Source: CAYMYN01 sp964394665 (GTDB lineage Bacteria > Planctomycetota > UBA1135 > GCA-002686595). Taken from it: a DNA stretch of 64,000 bases. The DNA lies in assembly GCA_964394665.1 (NCBI GenBank), contig CAYMYN010000020.1, positions 1 through 64,000 of the forward strand. The letters run 5' to 3'. The notes under the pieces are model-generated. The model made no database searches. It had not been told where the DNA came from and was given only the letters and a program-made list of their open reading frames with translations. Shown here in pieces: positions 34,717-46,062 of this stretch (position 1 is the first letter of the stretch; each line of letters starts with the position of its first letter). A program made the position numbers and the translations under genes.

Positions 34717-35919
34717 TCAGGATGGTCCGGTGAAGCGCCGGCGCGGACCGCGCTGGGTCGCCTCGATCGCCGCCAGGCCGGCCCGCGCGGCGGCGGCGGT
34801 GTCGGGGTGCGGGTCGAGGTCCAGGGCGTCCAGGAAGTGTTGCCAGGCGGGCACCGGCGCGCCCAGGGCCTCGAGATGCACGAGGCCCGCGGCCACGTGG
34901 GCCTCCGCGGCCCCCGGCTCGCGGGGATGGAAGCGCAGTTGGCGCCGGAAGACCTGCAGGGCCGCCCGAGGATGGCCGGCGGCGGCGAGGTAGCGGCCCA
35001 GGAGCAACGAGTCGGCCGGCGCCAGGCGGCACGCCAGCTCGTCCCCGTTGGCCGCCTCGAAGTAGAGCCGCGCGGCCTGCTCGAGGTCCCCGCCGCGCAG
35101 AGCCTGGGCGAGCTGCGACTCGGGCAGGTCGCGCCGGCGCTCGGCGCGCGGCGCGGCGAACTCCGCTGGGCGGCGCGCGCGCTCGCGGGTCCGTGCCCAT
35201 TGCGCCCAGACCAGGCCGGCCAGGAAGCCGCCCAGGTGCGCGCCGTGGGCCACGCCGCCGCCCTCGCCCCGCGCGATCAGGAACGGCAGCAGGTTGTCGA
35301 TCAGCAGGTAGAAGCCGAGCACCAGCCGGGCCGGCACCAGGATCACGTCGACCAGGAAGGGGAACAGCGCGACCAGCAGCTTCACCTGGTTGTGGGGGAA
35401 CCACAGGAAGTAGAAGCCGAGCACGCCCGAGATGGCCCCCGAGGCGCCGACCAGGGGCAGGGGCGAGGCGGGCGCGAAGGCGGCGTGGAAGAGGGTCGCC
35501 GCGGCGCCCGTGGCGAGGTACGCGAGCAGGAACCGGACGCGGCCCAGGCGCAGCTCGACGTTGTCGCCGTAGATCCACAGGAAGAGCATGTTCCCGGCGA
35601 GGTGCAGCAGCCCACCGTGCAGGAACATCGAGGAGAGCAGCGTCGCGAACGAGGGATCGGCGGGGCGATACCCGTGGCGGAACACGAACAGGTCGTAGGC
35701 GCTGACCTGGCTCAGGATGGCCTGGGTCGGGACGTTCGCCGGCACGCGGCCGCGCACGACCTCGAGGTACAGCGCCAGGGTCGGATCGCCCGGGTCCGCG
35801 CCGCGCAGCGAGAGCGGCAGCGTCACCAGCGCGTAGACGGCGACGTTGAGCGCGAGCAGCGCCCAGGTGACGGGCGCCGCGCCGCGCGGGTTGGGGGTGT
35901 CGCCCAGGGGCAGGAACAT
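34717..35919 (-). CDS. Rhomboid family intramembrane serine protease with C-terminal repeat region
   Basis: A 400-residue protein. About six TM helices carry the rhomboid signatures HGGLLHLAGNMLFLWIYGDN (101-120), the nucleophile Ser160 in GASGAISG and His228 in AHGAHLGGF. It would cleave TM substrates inside the membrane. The last about 150 residues are soluble, helical and TPR-like (LAQALRGGDLEQAARLYFEAANGDE, AAGHPRAALQVFRRQLRFHP), probably for substrate or partner binding. The start at 35919 has AGGAGAGG upstream. It lies 32 bp after the Xer recombinase gene on the same strand. Confidence 0.9.
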   Translation of the reverse strand: MFLPLGDTPNPRGAAPVTWALLALNVAVYALVTLPLSLRGADPGDPTLALYLEVVRGRVPANVPTQAILSQVSAYDLFVFRHGYRPADPSFATLLSSMFLHGGLLHLAGNMLFLWIYGDNVELRLGRVRFLLAYLATGAAATLFHAAFAPASPLPLVGASGAISGVLGFYFLWFPHNQVKLLVALFPFLVDVILVPARLVLGFYLLIDNLLPFLIARGEGGGVAHGAHLGGFLAGLVWAQWARTRERARRPAEFAAPRAERRRDLPESQLAQALRGGDLEQAARLYFEAANGDELACRLAPADSLLLGRYLAAAGHPRAALQVFRRQLRFHPREPGAAEAHVAAGLVHLEALGAPVPAWQHFLDALDLDPHPDTAAAARAGLAAIEATQRGPRRRFTGPS

Positions 35920-35951
35920 GGGGCCCTCTCCTGGCCGCGCCCGCGCGCGGC

Positions 35952-36893
35952 TCAGCCGCGGGGATGGTACAGGCGGTGGAGGCCGCGCACGTGGTCCGCG
36001 TCCAGGTGCGTGTAGACCTCGGTCGTGCGGATCGAGGCGTGCCCGAGCATCTCCTGCACGCTGCGCAGGTCCGCCCCGCCGGCGAGCAGGTGGGTCGCGA
36101 AGGAATGGCGCAGGGCGTGCGGCGAGATCTCCGGCGACAGACCCGCGCGCAGGGCCGCGGCCTTCACCCGCCGCCAGGCGTCGGAGCGCGAGAGGAAGAC
36201 CTCCGAGCGCGCGCGCGCGTTGGGCAGGCGCGGGCGCCCGCCGCCGATCCAGTCCTCGAGGGCGCGGCGGGCGCGCTCGCCCAGGGGCACGACGCGCATG
36301 CGCTCGCCCTTGCCCAGGAGGCGCAGGACGCGCAGCTCGGGGGAGAGGTGCTCGAGGCGCAGCCCGCAGGCCTCGGAGACCCGCGCGCCGGTCGCGTACA
36401 GCACCTCGAGCAGGGCGCGGTCGCGTCGGTCGCGCCAGGACTCTCCGCCGGGAGCCGCGAGCAGGCGCTCGACGTCCTCCACGTCCAGGGCATGGGGTAG
36501 GGCCCGGCGCAGCACCGGCGCGCTGAGCAGGGCGCTGGGGTCGCGCTCGAGCCGGCCCTCGCCCACCCGGTGCCGCAGCAGCATGCGGATCGCGACCAGA
36601 CCGCGGGCGATCGAGGCCTCGGCCCGCCCGGCCGCGCGCTGCGCCGCCAGGTGGTCGACGATCAGGCCGGCGTCGATGTCCGGGTAGTCCCCGTGTCCCA
36701 GGCGGGCCGCCCGGCCCAGGAAACGGCGCAGGTCGGACTCGTACGCGGCCAGGGTGTTGCGCGCCAGGCCGGCCTCCACGCGCAGGGCCTCGAGGAAGTC
36801 CGCGAGCCCGTCCGCCAGCGGGAGGGGGAGTTCCTCGGGCGGGAGCCCGGCCCCGGTGGCGGGCGGGGAATCGGGCTCGGGACGCGCGCGCAC
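35952..36893 (-). CDS. xerD: Tyrosine recombinase, XerC/XerD type
   Basis: A site-specific recombinase for chromosome dimer resolution. The SAM-like N-domain begins ADGLADFLEALRVEAGLARNT. The catalytic domain shows Arg in ATGARVSE, HALRHSFATHLL with His/Arg, LGHASIRTTEVY with His and the nucleophilic Tyr in EVYTHLD. With the GTG at 36893 the product is 313 residues; a TTG at 36929 would give 325. Neither has a clear SD, and both leave the whole N-domain intact. The start region lies close to the divergent promoter at 36944-36972. XerC and XerD cannot be distinguished from sequence alone, and no dif site was found. Confidence 0.9.
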   Translation of the reverse strand: MRARPEPDSPPATGAGLPPEELPLPLADGLADFLEALRVEAGLARNTLAAYESDLRRFLGRAARLGHGDYPDIDAGLIVDHLAAQRAAGRAEASIARGLVAIRMLLRHRVGEGRLERDPSALLSAPVLRRALPHALDVEDVERLLAAPGGESWRDRRDRALLEVLYATGARVSEACGLRLEHLSPELRVLRLLGKGERMRVVPLGERARRALEDWIGGGRPRLPNARARSEVFLSRSDAWRRVKAAALRAGLSPEISPHALRHSFATHLLAGGADLRSVQEMLGHASIRTTEVYTHLDADHVRGLHRLYHPRG

Positions 36894-36943
36894 GGCGCCG
36901 AGGGTCGCCCGGAGCGAGGCCCGGCGCAAGGCGCGTCGAGCGC

Positions 36944-36972
36944 TTGTGACCCCGATGGACCCTCCCTATACT
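36944..36972 (+). promoter_or_regulatory. Promoter of the DksA-like gene
   Basis: TTGTGA, exactly 17 nt, TATACT: the best sigma-70-like match in the window. Transcription would start near 36979, giving a leader of about 58 nt to the ATG at 37037. It lies just upstream of the divergent xerD start. Confidence 0.6.
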
Positions 36973-37036
36973 CCTCGCCCCTCGCGCGCCCCCCTGGAGC
37001 GCGACGGGCCGCGCGGACCCTCGAGTACAGAGCCCG

Positions 37037-37393
37037 ATGTCCGGAAAGAAACTCACGCCCAAGGACCTGGAGCAGTTCAAGGACCAACTCGAGCAACTGC
37101 TCGGGGTCCTGAACGGGGACATCGACAAGCTCCAGAGCGAGGCCCTCGGGAACGAGCACGGCCCGCGCTCGAGCGAGGAGGGCGAGGGCTACTTCCAGGA
37201 GTTCAGCCTGGAGCTGCTCGAGCGCGACGGCAACACGCAGGCCGAGATCGTCGAGGCCCTGGACCGGATCGCGGGCGGCCGATTCGGCATCTGCGAGGGC
37301 TGCGAGGTCTGGATCCGCAAGGAGCGCCTCAAGGCCGTGCCCTACGCTCGCAACTGCATCGACTGCCAGCGCAAGGAGGAGACCGGCTACTAG
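37037..37393 (+). CDS. TraR/DksA-type zinc finger protein
   Basis: A 118-residue protein: N-terminal coiled helix (DLEQFKDQLEQLLGVLNGDIDKLQSEAL), a LERDGNTQAEIVEALDRIAGGRFGICEGCEVWI segment and a four-Cys finger CEGC ... CIDC with the linker RKERLKAVPYARN. This matches the DksA/TraR C4 family, which binds RNA polymerase in the secondary channel, but it is shorter than E. coli DksA (151) and the acidic tip residues are not obvious. A transcription factor role in stringent-type control is likely. A strong promoter lies upstream; lspA follows 77 bp later. Confidence 0.85.
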   Translation: MSGKKLTPKDLEQFKDQLEQLLGVLNGDIDKLQSEALGNEHGPRSSEEGEGYFQEFSLELLERDGNTQAEIVEALDRIAGGRFGICEGCEVWIRKERLKAVPYARNCIDCQRKEETGY

Positions 37394-37470
37394 GGGCCGG
37401 GGCGCGCGCGCTCCCGGCCGAGGGTCGTGGGCGGAGCGCGCGTCCGATCCCGGGTAGCCGGCGCGGTCCG

Positions 37471-38202
37471 TTGGACGAGCCCCGACTCCCCAGCCAGGTC
37501 GGGCCGGCCGCCGCGCCCGAGGGTCCCGGCCAGGTCGCCGCGGGCGCGCCGCCGCAGCCCACGTCGGCCGAGCCCCAGCCGCCTGGCGAGGAGCGTCCGG
37601 GAGCGCGCGCCCTGCTCCTGCGCTTCGGCGTCGCGGCCCTGCTCGTGGTCGCGGACCTGTGGAGCAAGGCCTACGTCTTCGCCTGGATGGGCAGCGGGCC
37701 CGAGGGCCTGGTGCGCGACGCCCACGGCCACCTGCGTTTCCCCCTGGTGGGGGACTGGTTCGCCTGGATGCTGTCGCGCAACCCGGGGGCGGCCTTCGGC
37801 GGCTTCGCCTCGGTGCCGCGGCTGCTCGTGGGCGGGCGCATCCTGGCGGTGCTGTTCCTCGTCTGGCTGCTCCTGCGCACGCCGCCCGGGCGGCGCACCT
37901 TCGGGGCGGCCCTGGTCCTGGTGCTGGGGGGGGCCCTCGGCAACCTGTGGGACAACCTGTTCGAGCCGCGCCCCCCGGGTCGGCCCTTCGGCGAGGTGCG
38001 CGACTTCATCGACGTCTACTTCCGCTTCGACTGGACGGTGCCGCTGCTCGGCCGGCGCTGGGAGGTCGACTGGCACTTCCCGACCTTCAACGTGGCCGAC
38101 TCGTGCATCACGGTCGGCGCGATCCTGCTGCTCCTTTCGGGACTCTTCCGCGAAGGGGAGGATCGGACCCCGGCGCGGGGTTCGGGCTCCGCGCGCCCCT
38201 GA
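37471..38202 (+). CDS. lspA: Lipoprotein signal peptidase (signal peptidase II)
   Basis: A 243-residue membrane aspartyl protease that cleaves prolipoproteins. Signatures are ADLWSKAYVF, SRNPGAAFGGF, GALGNLWDNLF and FNVADSCITVGAILLL; catalytic Asp residues are in VRDFIDVYF and NVAD. TTG at 37471 is the only possible start codon between the previous stop and the first TM helix, so the protein carries a Pro/Ala-rich N-terminal extension of about 45 residues. A further insertion (FEPRPPGRPFGE and FDWTVPLLGRRWEVDWHF) makes it longer than the usual 160-180. Lipobox proteins at 17747, 47958 and 52712 are likely substrates. Confidence 0.9.
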   Translation: MDEPRLPSQVGPAAAPEGPGQVAAGAPPQPTSAEPQPPGEERPGARALLLRFGVAALLVVADLWSKAYVFAWMGSGPEGLVRDAHGHLRFPLVGDWFAWMLSRNPGAAFGGFASVPRLLVGGRILAVLFLVWLLLRTPPGRRTFGAALVLVLGGALGNLWDNLFEPRPPGRPFGEVRDFIDVYFRFDWTVPLLGRRWEVDWHFPTFNVADSCITVGAILLLLSGLFREGEDRTPARGSGSARP

Positions 38203-38219
38203 GCCCGCCCCGGGTTCCG

Positions 38220-38248
38220 TTGCCCACCCCCCGCGCAGGCAGTAGATT
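38220..38248 (+). promoter_or_regulatory. pyrD promoter, leaderless type
   Basis: TTGCCC, 17 nt, TAGATT; the -10 ends six bases before the ATG at 38255, so the transcript would begin at the start codon. No SD lies between. Confidence 0.5.
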
Positions 38249-38254
38249 CCGGCC

Positions 38255-39190
38255 ATGGCGGATCTCGCCGTGCGGATCGGTCCCCTCGCGCTGCGCAACC
38301 CGCTGCTCTCCGCATCGGGCACGTACGGGCACGGCCTGGAGATGCGCCATTTCTGTCCGCCCTCGGCCGTCGGCGGCTTGGTGAGCAAGACGGTCACGCT
38401 GCGCCCGCGGGGCGGCAACCGCGCGCCGCGCATCTGCGAGACCGAGGCCGGCTTCCTGAACTCGATCGGCCTCGAGAACCGCGGCCTCGAGGCCTACCTC
38501 GCCGACGTGCTCCCGAGCGTGGCGGACGCCGACACGCGGATCGTGACCAACATCGGGGGCGAGGCGGTGCACGAGTTCGTCGAGCTCGCCCGGCGCCTGG
38601 ACGGGCGGCCCGAGGTCGACGCGCTCGAGATCAACCTCTCCTGCCCGAACGTCGACGGGGGCCGGCTCGTGTTCTCGACCGACCCGCGGGCGGCGGCCGA
38701 GGTCGTGGCCGGCGTGCGGGCGGTGACCACCAAGCCCCTGTTCGCCAAGCTCTCGCCCAACGTCTCGCGCATCGGCGAGATCGCGCGCGCCGTCGAGGAC
38801 GCGGGCGCCGACGCGATCACCGCCGTCAACACGCTCCTGGGCATGAGCGTCGACTGGCGCTCGCGCCGCCCGGGCCTGGCGACGATCCAGGGCGGCTACT
38901 CCGGCGTGGGCGTCAAGCCCGTGGCGCTGCGCTGCGCCTGGGAGTGCGCGAAGTCCGTGCGGATCCCGGTCATCGGCTGCGGCGGGATCGCGAGCGCCGA
39001 GGACGCCCTCGAGTTCCTGGTGGTGGGCTGCACCGCCGTGCAGGTGGGCACCGCGTCCTTCGGCGAGCCGGACCTCCTGGCGCGGCTCGGCGCGCGCATG
39101 GAGGAGCTGCTCGACGCCGCCGGCGTCGACGCCGCGCGGGACCTCGTCGGCAGCCTCGACACGGGCGCCCCGGTGGGCGTCGCGACCTGA
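38255..39190 (+). CDS. pyrD: Dihydroorotate dehydrogenase, class 1
   Basis: A 311-residue FMN barrel enzyme of pyrimidine synthesis. Signatures: NPLLSASGTYGHG near the N-terminus, NSIGLENRG, the catalytic Cys in LEINLSCPNVDGG, Lys in LFAKLSPNV, AVNTLLGMSVD, IPVIGCGGIASAEDALEF and VGCTAVQVGTA. The Cys base and overall pattern fit class 1B, which normally needs a PyrK partner; no pyrK is in this window. The ATG is followed directly by the conserved core, consistent with a leaderless message. Confidence 0.93.
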   Translation: MADLAVRIGPLALRNPLLSASGTYGHGLEMRHFCPPSAVGGLVSKTVTLRPRGGNRAPRICETEAGFLNSIGLENRGLEAYLADVLPSVADADTRIVTNIGGEAVHEFVELARRLDGRPEVDALEINLSCPNVDGGRLVFSTDPRAAAEVVAGVRAVTTKPLFAKLSPNVSRIGEIARAVEDAGADAITAVNTLLGMSVDWRSRRPGLATIQGGYSGVGVKPVALRCAWECAKSVRIPVIGCGGIASAEDALEFLVVGCTAVQVGTASFGEPDLLARLGARMEELLDAAGVDAARDLVGSLDTGAPVGVAT

Positions 39191-39222
39191 GGCCGGAGGG
39201 GCCGCCGACCGCCGCGGGCACG

Positions 39223-40080
39223 ATGCACCTCGCCGAGCTCTCCCCCGACCTCGTCCGCCGCGCGGCGCGGATCTACATGGAGCTGGCCTGGCCCCAGGGC
39301 TCGGCGCGTCCGATGTTCGACCCCCTGCGCCTGGCGGGCGCGAGCACCATGGCGGAGATCTTCGCCCTGTGCGAGACGCGGCCCGTCGGACTGCAGCCGG
39401 TCCAGGCGCACTTCGCGCTGCGCCTGGGCAACGAACGCTACCCGTTCATGAAGCTCGTGCTGCACGAGTACCTGCTCGAGCACGAGTTCTTCTTCGTCGT
39501 CGACACGCACGACGACTTCGAGCTCGCGGCGGACAACCCCGACTACGGTGCCTGGCAGGGGATTCGCCGGCACAACGACGAGCTCAAGCGCGCCATCGAG
39601 GACGCCTGGGAGGCGGCCGGGGTCCCGACCCACCGCGAGATGCTGCGTCTGGTGGAGCGTCGGCTGGCGCGGCTGGGGATCGAGCGCGTCGGACAGGGCG
39701 AGCGGCTGCTGGTGGTCGACGACGACCTGGCGGTGGCCAAGGTGCTGCAGGCCCTGCTCGACGCCCGCGGATACCGGGTCGAGGTGGCCCACGACGGCCG
39801 GCAGGTGCTCGACCGCCTGGCGCGCGACCCGTTGCCGGACCTGGTGGTGCTCGACTACGCGATGCCCGAACTCGACGGCCAGGAGGTCCTGGAACGCATG
39901 CGCGCCGATCCGCGCCTGGCGGCGCTGCCGGTGATCCTGGCCACGGCCTCGGACATCACCCTGGGACAGGTGCGGCGCGTCAGCGGCCTGCTGCGCAAGC
40001 CGTACCCGCTCGAGATGCTGCTCGCCATGGTCGAGCGGCTGCTCGCGAGCGCTCGCCCGGGCGCGCCCGGAGCGGGCTGA
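39223..40080 (+). CDS. Response regulator with an unassigned N-terminal domain
   Basis: A 285-residue protein. Residues 1-155 form an unassigned domain with RYPFMKLVLHEYLLEHEFFFVVDTHDDF and helical flanks; residues about 163-280 are a CheY-like receiver. Receiver residues visible: acidic pair LLVVDDD, phospho-acceptor Asp in VVLDYAMPELDG, switch Thr/Ser in LATASD, and Lys in LRKPYPLEM. The receiver is C-terminal, and no DNA-binding or enzymatic output domain is present, so the N-domain may be the output. No histidine kinase is nearby. The gene lies 32 bp after pyrD and 127 bp before secA. Confidence 0.75.
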   Translation: MHLAELSPDLVRRAARIYMELAWPQGSARPMFDPLRLAGASTMAEIFALCETRPVGLQPVQAHFALRLGNERYPFMKLVLHEYLLEHEFFFVVDTHDDFELAADNPDYGAWQGIRRHNDELKRAIEDAWEAAGVPTHREMLRLVERRLARLGIERVGQGERLLVVDDDLAVAKVLQALLDARGYRVEVAHDGRQVLDRLARDPLPDLVVLDYAMPELDGQEVLERMRADPRLAALPVILATASDITLGQVRRVSGLLRKPYPLEMLLAMVERLLASARPGAPGAG

Positions 40081-40135
40081 AGGGGGCCGGCGGCGCGCCC
40101 CTCGCCGGCGGCGGGGCAAAGATTCCGCGCCGGCG

Positions 40136-40164
40136 CTGTCCCCGGGACCCCCGGACACCATAAT
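40136..40164 (+). promoter_or_regulatory. Candidate secA promoter
   Basis: CTGTCC, 17 nt, CATAAT, giving a leader of about 37 nt to the ATG at 40208. Confidence 0.35.
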
Positions 40165-40207
40165 GCTCGGCTCCGCGCCCCGGCGGACCCCATCGGGGCA
40201 GGCACAC

Positions 40208-43185
<2,978 letters not shown>

Positions 43186-43189
<4 letters not shown>

Positions 43190-44559
43190 AGGCGGCTGGC
43201 CGGGCCTTCGCGGACGAGGTCGCCGCGCTGCCGCCGCCCATCACCGCCGATCCCTTCGGCGGCCCGGCGCGCGCCCTGCTGCACGGGTTCTACGACCTCG
43301 TGTGGTGGCTCGCGATCGTCCTCGCCGCGCCCTGGTGGAGCGTGCGCTGCCTGCTCGACCGGGAGTTCCGCTCGATGGCGGCCGCGCGCTTGACCCTGGG
43401 GCCGTTCCCCGGCCCCGCGGCGGAGGGCCGGCGGCGCGTCCTGGTCCACGGCGTCTCGGTGGGCGAGGTGCTCGGCGCGCGCGCCCTGGTGGCGCGCCTG
43501 GAGGCCTGCGAGCCGGGCTACGAGGTCGTGATCAGCACCACGACCTCGACCGGCGCGGCCGTCGCGCGGCGGGCCTACCCGGGCCGGACCGTGGTGCGCT
43601 TCCCGCTCGACCTCTCGTTCCTCGTGCGCCGTTTCCTGCGCCGCATCGACCCCGCGTGCGTGGTGCTGGTCGAGCTCGAGGTCTGGCCCAACTTCCTGCG
43701 CAGCGCCAATCGCCTCGGCGTCCCGGTCGCGGTCGTCAACGGGCGCATCACGGACAAGAGTTTCGGGAGCTACCTCGTCTTCCGACGCCTGCTGCCGCAG
43801 TTCGGGCGCATCTCGCTCTTCTGCGTCCAGGACGACGCCTACGCGGCCCGTTTCCGCGAGCTCTCGCGTGAGCCCAGCCGCATCCTCATCACGGGCAACA
43901 TCAAGGCCGACTCCCTGGTGGTCGGCCGACGCCGACCCTCCGAGGAACTGGCGCAGCTCCTGGGCGCCGCGCCGGGCCAGGCCCTGCTGGTGGCCGGCAG
44001 CACCCACGAGCCCGAGGAACGCCTGGTCGCCGAGGCCTGGCGCGCGGCGGCCCCGGCGGCGCGCCTGGTGCTCGTCCCGCGCCACCCCGAGCGCGCGCCG
44101 GCGGTGCTCGAGGCCCTGGCCCAACTGGGGATCGGCGCGCAGCGGCTGACGGCCCTGCGCGCCGGGACCGAGCTCCCCGATCCGGCGCGGCCCGCGGTGG
44201 TCGACACGGTGGGGGACCTGGAGGGCGTCTATGCCCTGGCGGACCTCGTGTTCGTGGGCGGCAGCCTGGTGCCCCACGGGGGCCAGAACATGCTCGAGCC
44301 GGCCGCCCAGGGTCGGCCGGTGCTGTATGGGCCCCACGTGCACAACTTCGTGCAGGAGGCGGCCCTGCTCGAGGGCGCGGGCGCGGCGCTGCGCCTGGCG
44401 GGCGTCGAGGAGCTCGCCCCGGCCCTGGAGCGACTCCTGGCCGATGCCGCGGGGCGCGAGCGCATGGCCGCCGCCGGCATGCGCGCCGCGAGCGCCCAGC
44501 AGGGGGCCACGGACCTCACCTTCGAGGCCCTCGCGCACGCCTGCCTGGGGCCGGCCTGA
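43186..44559 (+). CDS. waaA: 3-deoxy-D-manno-octulosonic acid transferase (Kdo transferase)
   Basis: A 457-residue GT-B glycosyltransferase attaching Kdo to lipid A precursor at the inner membrane. Family features: N-terminal hydrophobic anchor (VWWLAIVLAAPWWSVRCLL), HGVSVGEVLGAR with the catalytic Glu, STTTSTGAAVARR, ELEVWPNFLRS, GNIKAD, AGSTHEPEE, RHPERAP, and GGSLVPHGGQNMLEPAAQGRPVLYGPHVHNF in the donor site. The GTG start overlaps secA (GTGA). Its presence implies LPS and thus a true outer membrane. A GC hairpin follows at 44568-44588. Confidence 0.93.
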
Positions 44560-44567
44560 GGCCGCCG

Positions 44568-44588
44568 GGGGGCCGCGGCGTGGCCCCC
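44568..44588 (+). terminator. Hairpin after secA-waaA
   Basis: A 7-bp stem GGGGGCC/GGCCCCC with a 7-nt loop, directly after the waaA stop and overlapping the -35 of the metK promoter candidate. No U-tract. Confidence 0.35.
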
Positions 44589-44609
44589 AGCGGGAGTGCC
44601 GGGTATCCT
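44580..44609 (+). promoter_or_regulatory. Candidate metK promoter and long leader
   Basis: GTGGCC, 18 nt, TATCCT. The implied leader to the ATG at 44802 is about 185 nt, very GC-rich, with an 8-bp hairpin at 44676-44694 (CGGGCGCG, loop CTC). No known SAM riboswitch consensus could be matched by eye. Confidence 0.35.
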
Positions 44610-44801
44610 CCTCGCTCGCCGCCGCGGCTGAAGTCCCGGCCCGCATCCGCCCGAAGGGTGGGCAGGCCCCCCGGCCGGGCGCGCTCCGCGCCCGCCTCGA
44701 CGCGGCCGGTCCAGTCCCTGGCTCCCCCCGGCACCCCCCAGCGCCGCCCGATGGGCCGCGCCGGGCGCCGCCTTCCCCCGCAGACCATCCAGCGAGCATC
44801 C

Positions 44802-45968
44802 ATGGCGCGTCAGCTCTTCACCTCCGAATCCGTCTCGATGGGCCACCCCGACAAGGTGGCCGACCAGGTCTCCGACGCGATCCTCGACGCGCTCCTCGCC
44901 CAGGACCCCCAGAGCCGGGTCGCCTGCGAGACGATGGTCACCACCGGCGTCGCGATCATCGCCGGTGAGATCACCACCAAGGCCCGCATCGACTACCAGG
45001 ACGTCGTGCGCGCGACCCTCAAGGAGATCGGCTACACCGACGACGCCTTCGGCATCAACGGCGACACCTGTGCCGTGTTGGTCGCCATCGACCGCCAGTC
45101 GCCCGACATCAGCCAGGGCGTCAGCGAGGGCGAGGGCCTGCACAAGGAGCAGGGCGCCGGCGACCAGGGGATGATGTTCGGCTACGCCTGCGACGAGACG
45201 CCGGTGCTGATGCCCTTCGCGATCCACTACTCGCACTTGCTCGTGGCGCGCTTGGCGGAGCTGCGCCAGAGCGGCGAGGTCTCCTGGTTGCGTCCCGACA
45301 GCAAGAGCCAGATCACGGTCGAGTACGAGGGCAACGTCCCGGTGCGCGTGCACACGGTCGTGATCTCGACCCAGCACGCTCCCGAGGTCAGCCACGAGGA
45401 GATCGAGCGCACGGTCAAGGAGAAGGTCGTGCAGCACGTGATCCCGGCCAAGTACCTGGACGCGAAGACGATCTACCACATCAACCCGACCGGGCGCTTC
45501 GTGATCGGCGGGCCCCACGGCGACTGCGGCCTCACCGGGCGCAAGATCATCGTCGACACGTATGGGGGCATGGGCCGTCACGGCGGGGGCGCGTTCTCGG
45601 GCAAGGACCCGAGCAAGGTCGACCGCTCGGCGGCCTACGCCGCGCGTTGGGTGGCCAAGAACGTCGTCGCGGCCAAGCTCGCCGAGCGCTGCGAGGTGCA
45701 GCTCTCCTACGCGATCGGCGTCGCCAAGCCGCTCTCGGTCCGCGTCGAGACCTTCGGGACGGGGAAGGTGTCCGACGAGGCCATCGGCAAGGCGATCGAG
45801 AAGGTATTCGACCTCTCCCCCGCGGCCATCATCCGCGACCTCGAGCTCAAGCGCCCGATCTACCGCCAGACCGCGTACCACGGGCACTTCGGCCGCGAGG
45901 GCTTCCCGTGGGAGGCGACCAACCGCGTCGCGGCCCTGACCGAGGCCGTGGCCGCCCACGCGCGCTGA
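44802..45968 (+). CDS. metK: S-adenosylmethionine synthetase
   Basis: A 388-residue enzyme making SAM from methionine and ATP. It starts with LFTSESVSMGHPDKVADQVSDAILD. The variant SMGHPDK replaces the usual SEGHPDK, i.e. Met at a normally Glu position. Other signatures: GEITTKARIDY, GAGDQGMMFGYA, the P-loop-like GGAFSGKDPSKVDRS and DCGLTGRKIIVDTYGG. Upstream in-frame codons are Pro/Arg-rich leader sequence, so the ATG at 44802 is the start. SAM supply links it to the SAM hydroxide adenosyltransferase at 59571. An 18-bp hairpin terminates it. Confidence 0.95.
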   Translation: MARQLFTSESVSMGHPDKVADQVSDAILDALLAQDPQSRVACETMVTTGVAIIAGEITTKARIDYQDVVRATLKEIGYTDDAFGINGDTCAVLVAIDRQSPDISQGVSEGEGLHKEQGAGDQGMMFGYACDETPVLMPFAIHYSHLLVARLAELRQSGEVSWLRPDSKSQITVEYEGNVPVRVHTVVISTQHAPEVSHEEIERTVKEKVVQHVIPAKYLDAKTIYHINPTGRFVIGGPHGDCGLTGRKIIVDTYGGMGRHGGGAFSGKDPSKVDRSAAYAARWVAKNVVAAKLAERCEVQLSYAIGVAKPLSVRVETFGTGKVSDEAIGKAIEKVFDLSPAAIIRDLELKRPIYRQTAYHGHFGREGFPWEATNRVAALTEAVAAHAR

Positions 45969-45987
45969 TCCGTGCGCCGACCTCTCC

Positions 45988-46025
45988 CGGCCCCGCGCCG
46001 GACCCACGGGTCCGGCGCGGGGCCG
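45988..46025 (+). terminator. metK terminator
   Basis: A perfect 18-bp inverted repeat with only two unpaired bases at the centre, starting 19 bp after the stop; followed by a T-containing stretch (GTCCCTTTG). It is the strongest hairpin in the window. Confidence 0.65.
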
Positions 46026-46062
46026 TCCCTTTGCCAGGGGAAGGTCGGGCGGGCCGCGCTCC

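Noticed and set aside
34676..34740. Second tRNA-like T-arm (TTCGG TTCGAGT CCGAG on the minus strand)
   Set aside because: The T-arm pairs, but the 5' half would lie inside the rhomboid gene and lacks position-8 U, D-arm and anticodon arm.
37440..37470. Leaderless-type promoter before lspA (TAGCCG)
   Set aside because: Poor -10, no -35, and wrong distance to the start codon.
40163..40207. Upstream ATG of secA
   Set aside because: It lies within the predicted -10 region and adds residues unlike SecA N-termini.
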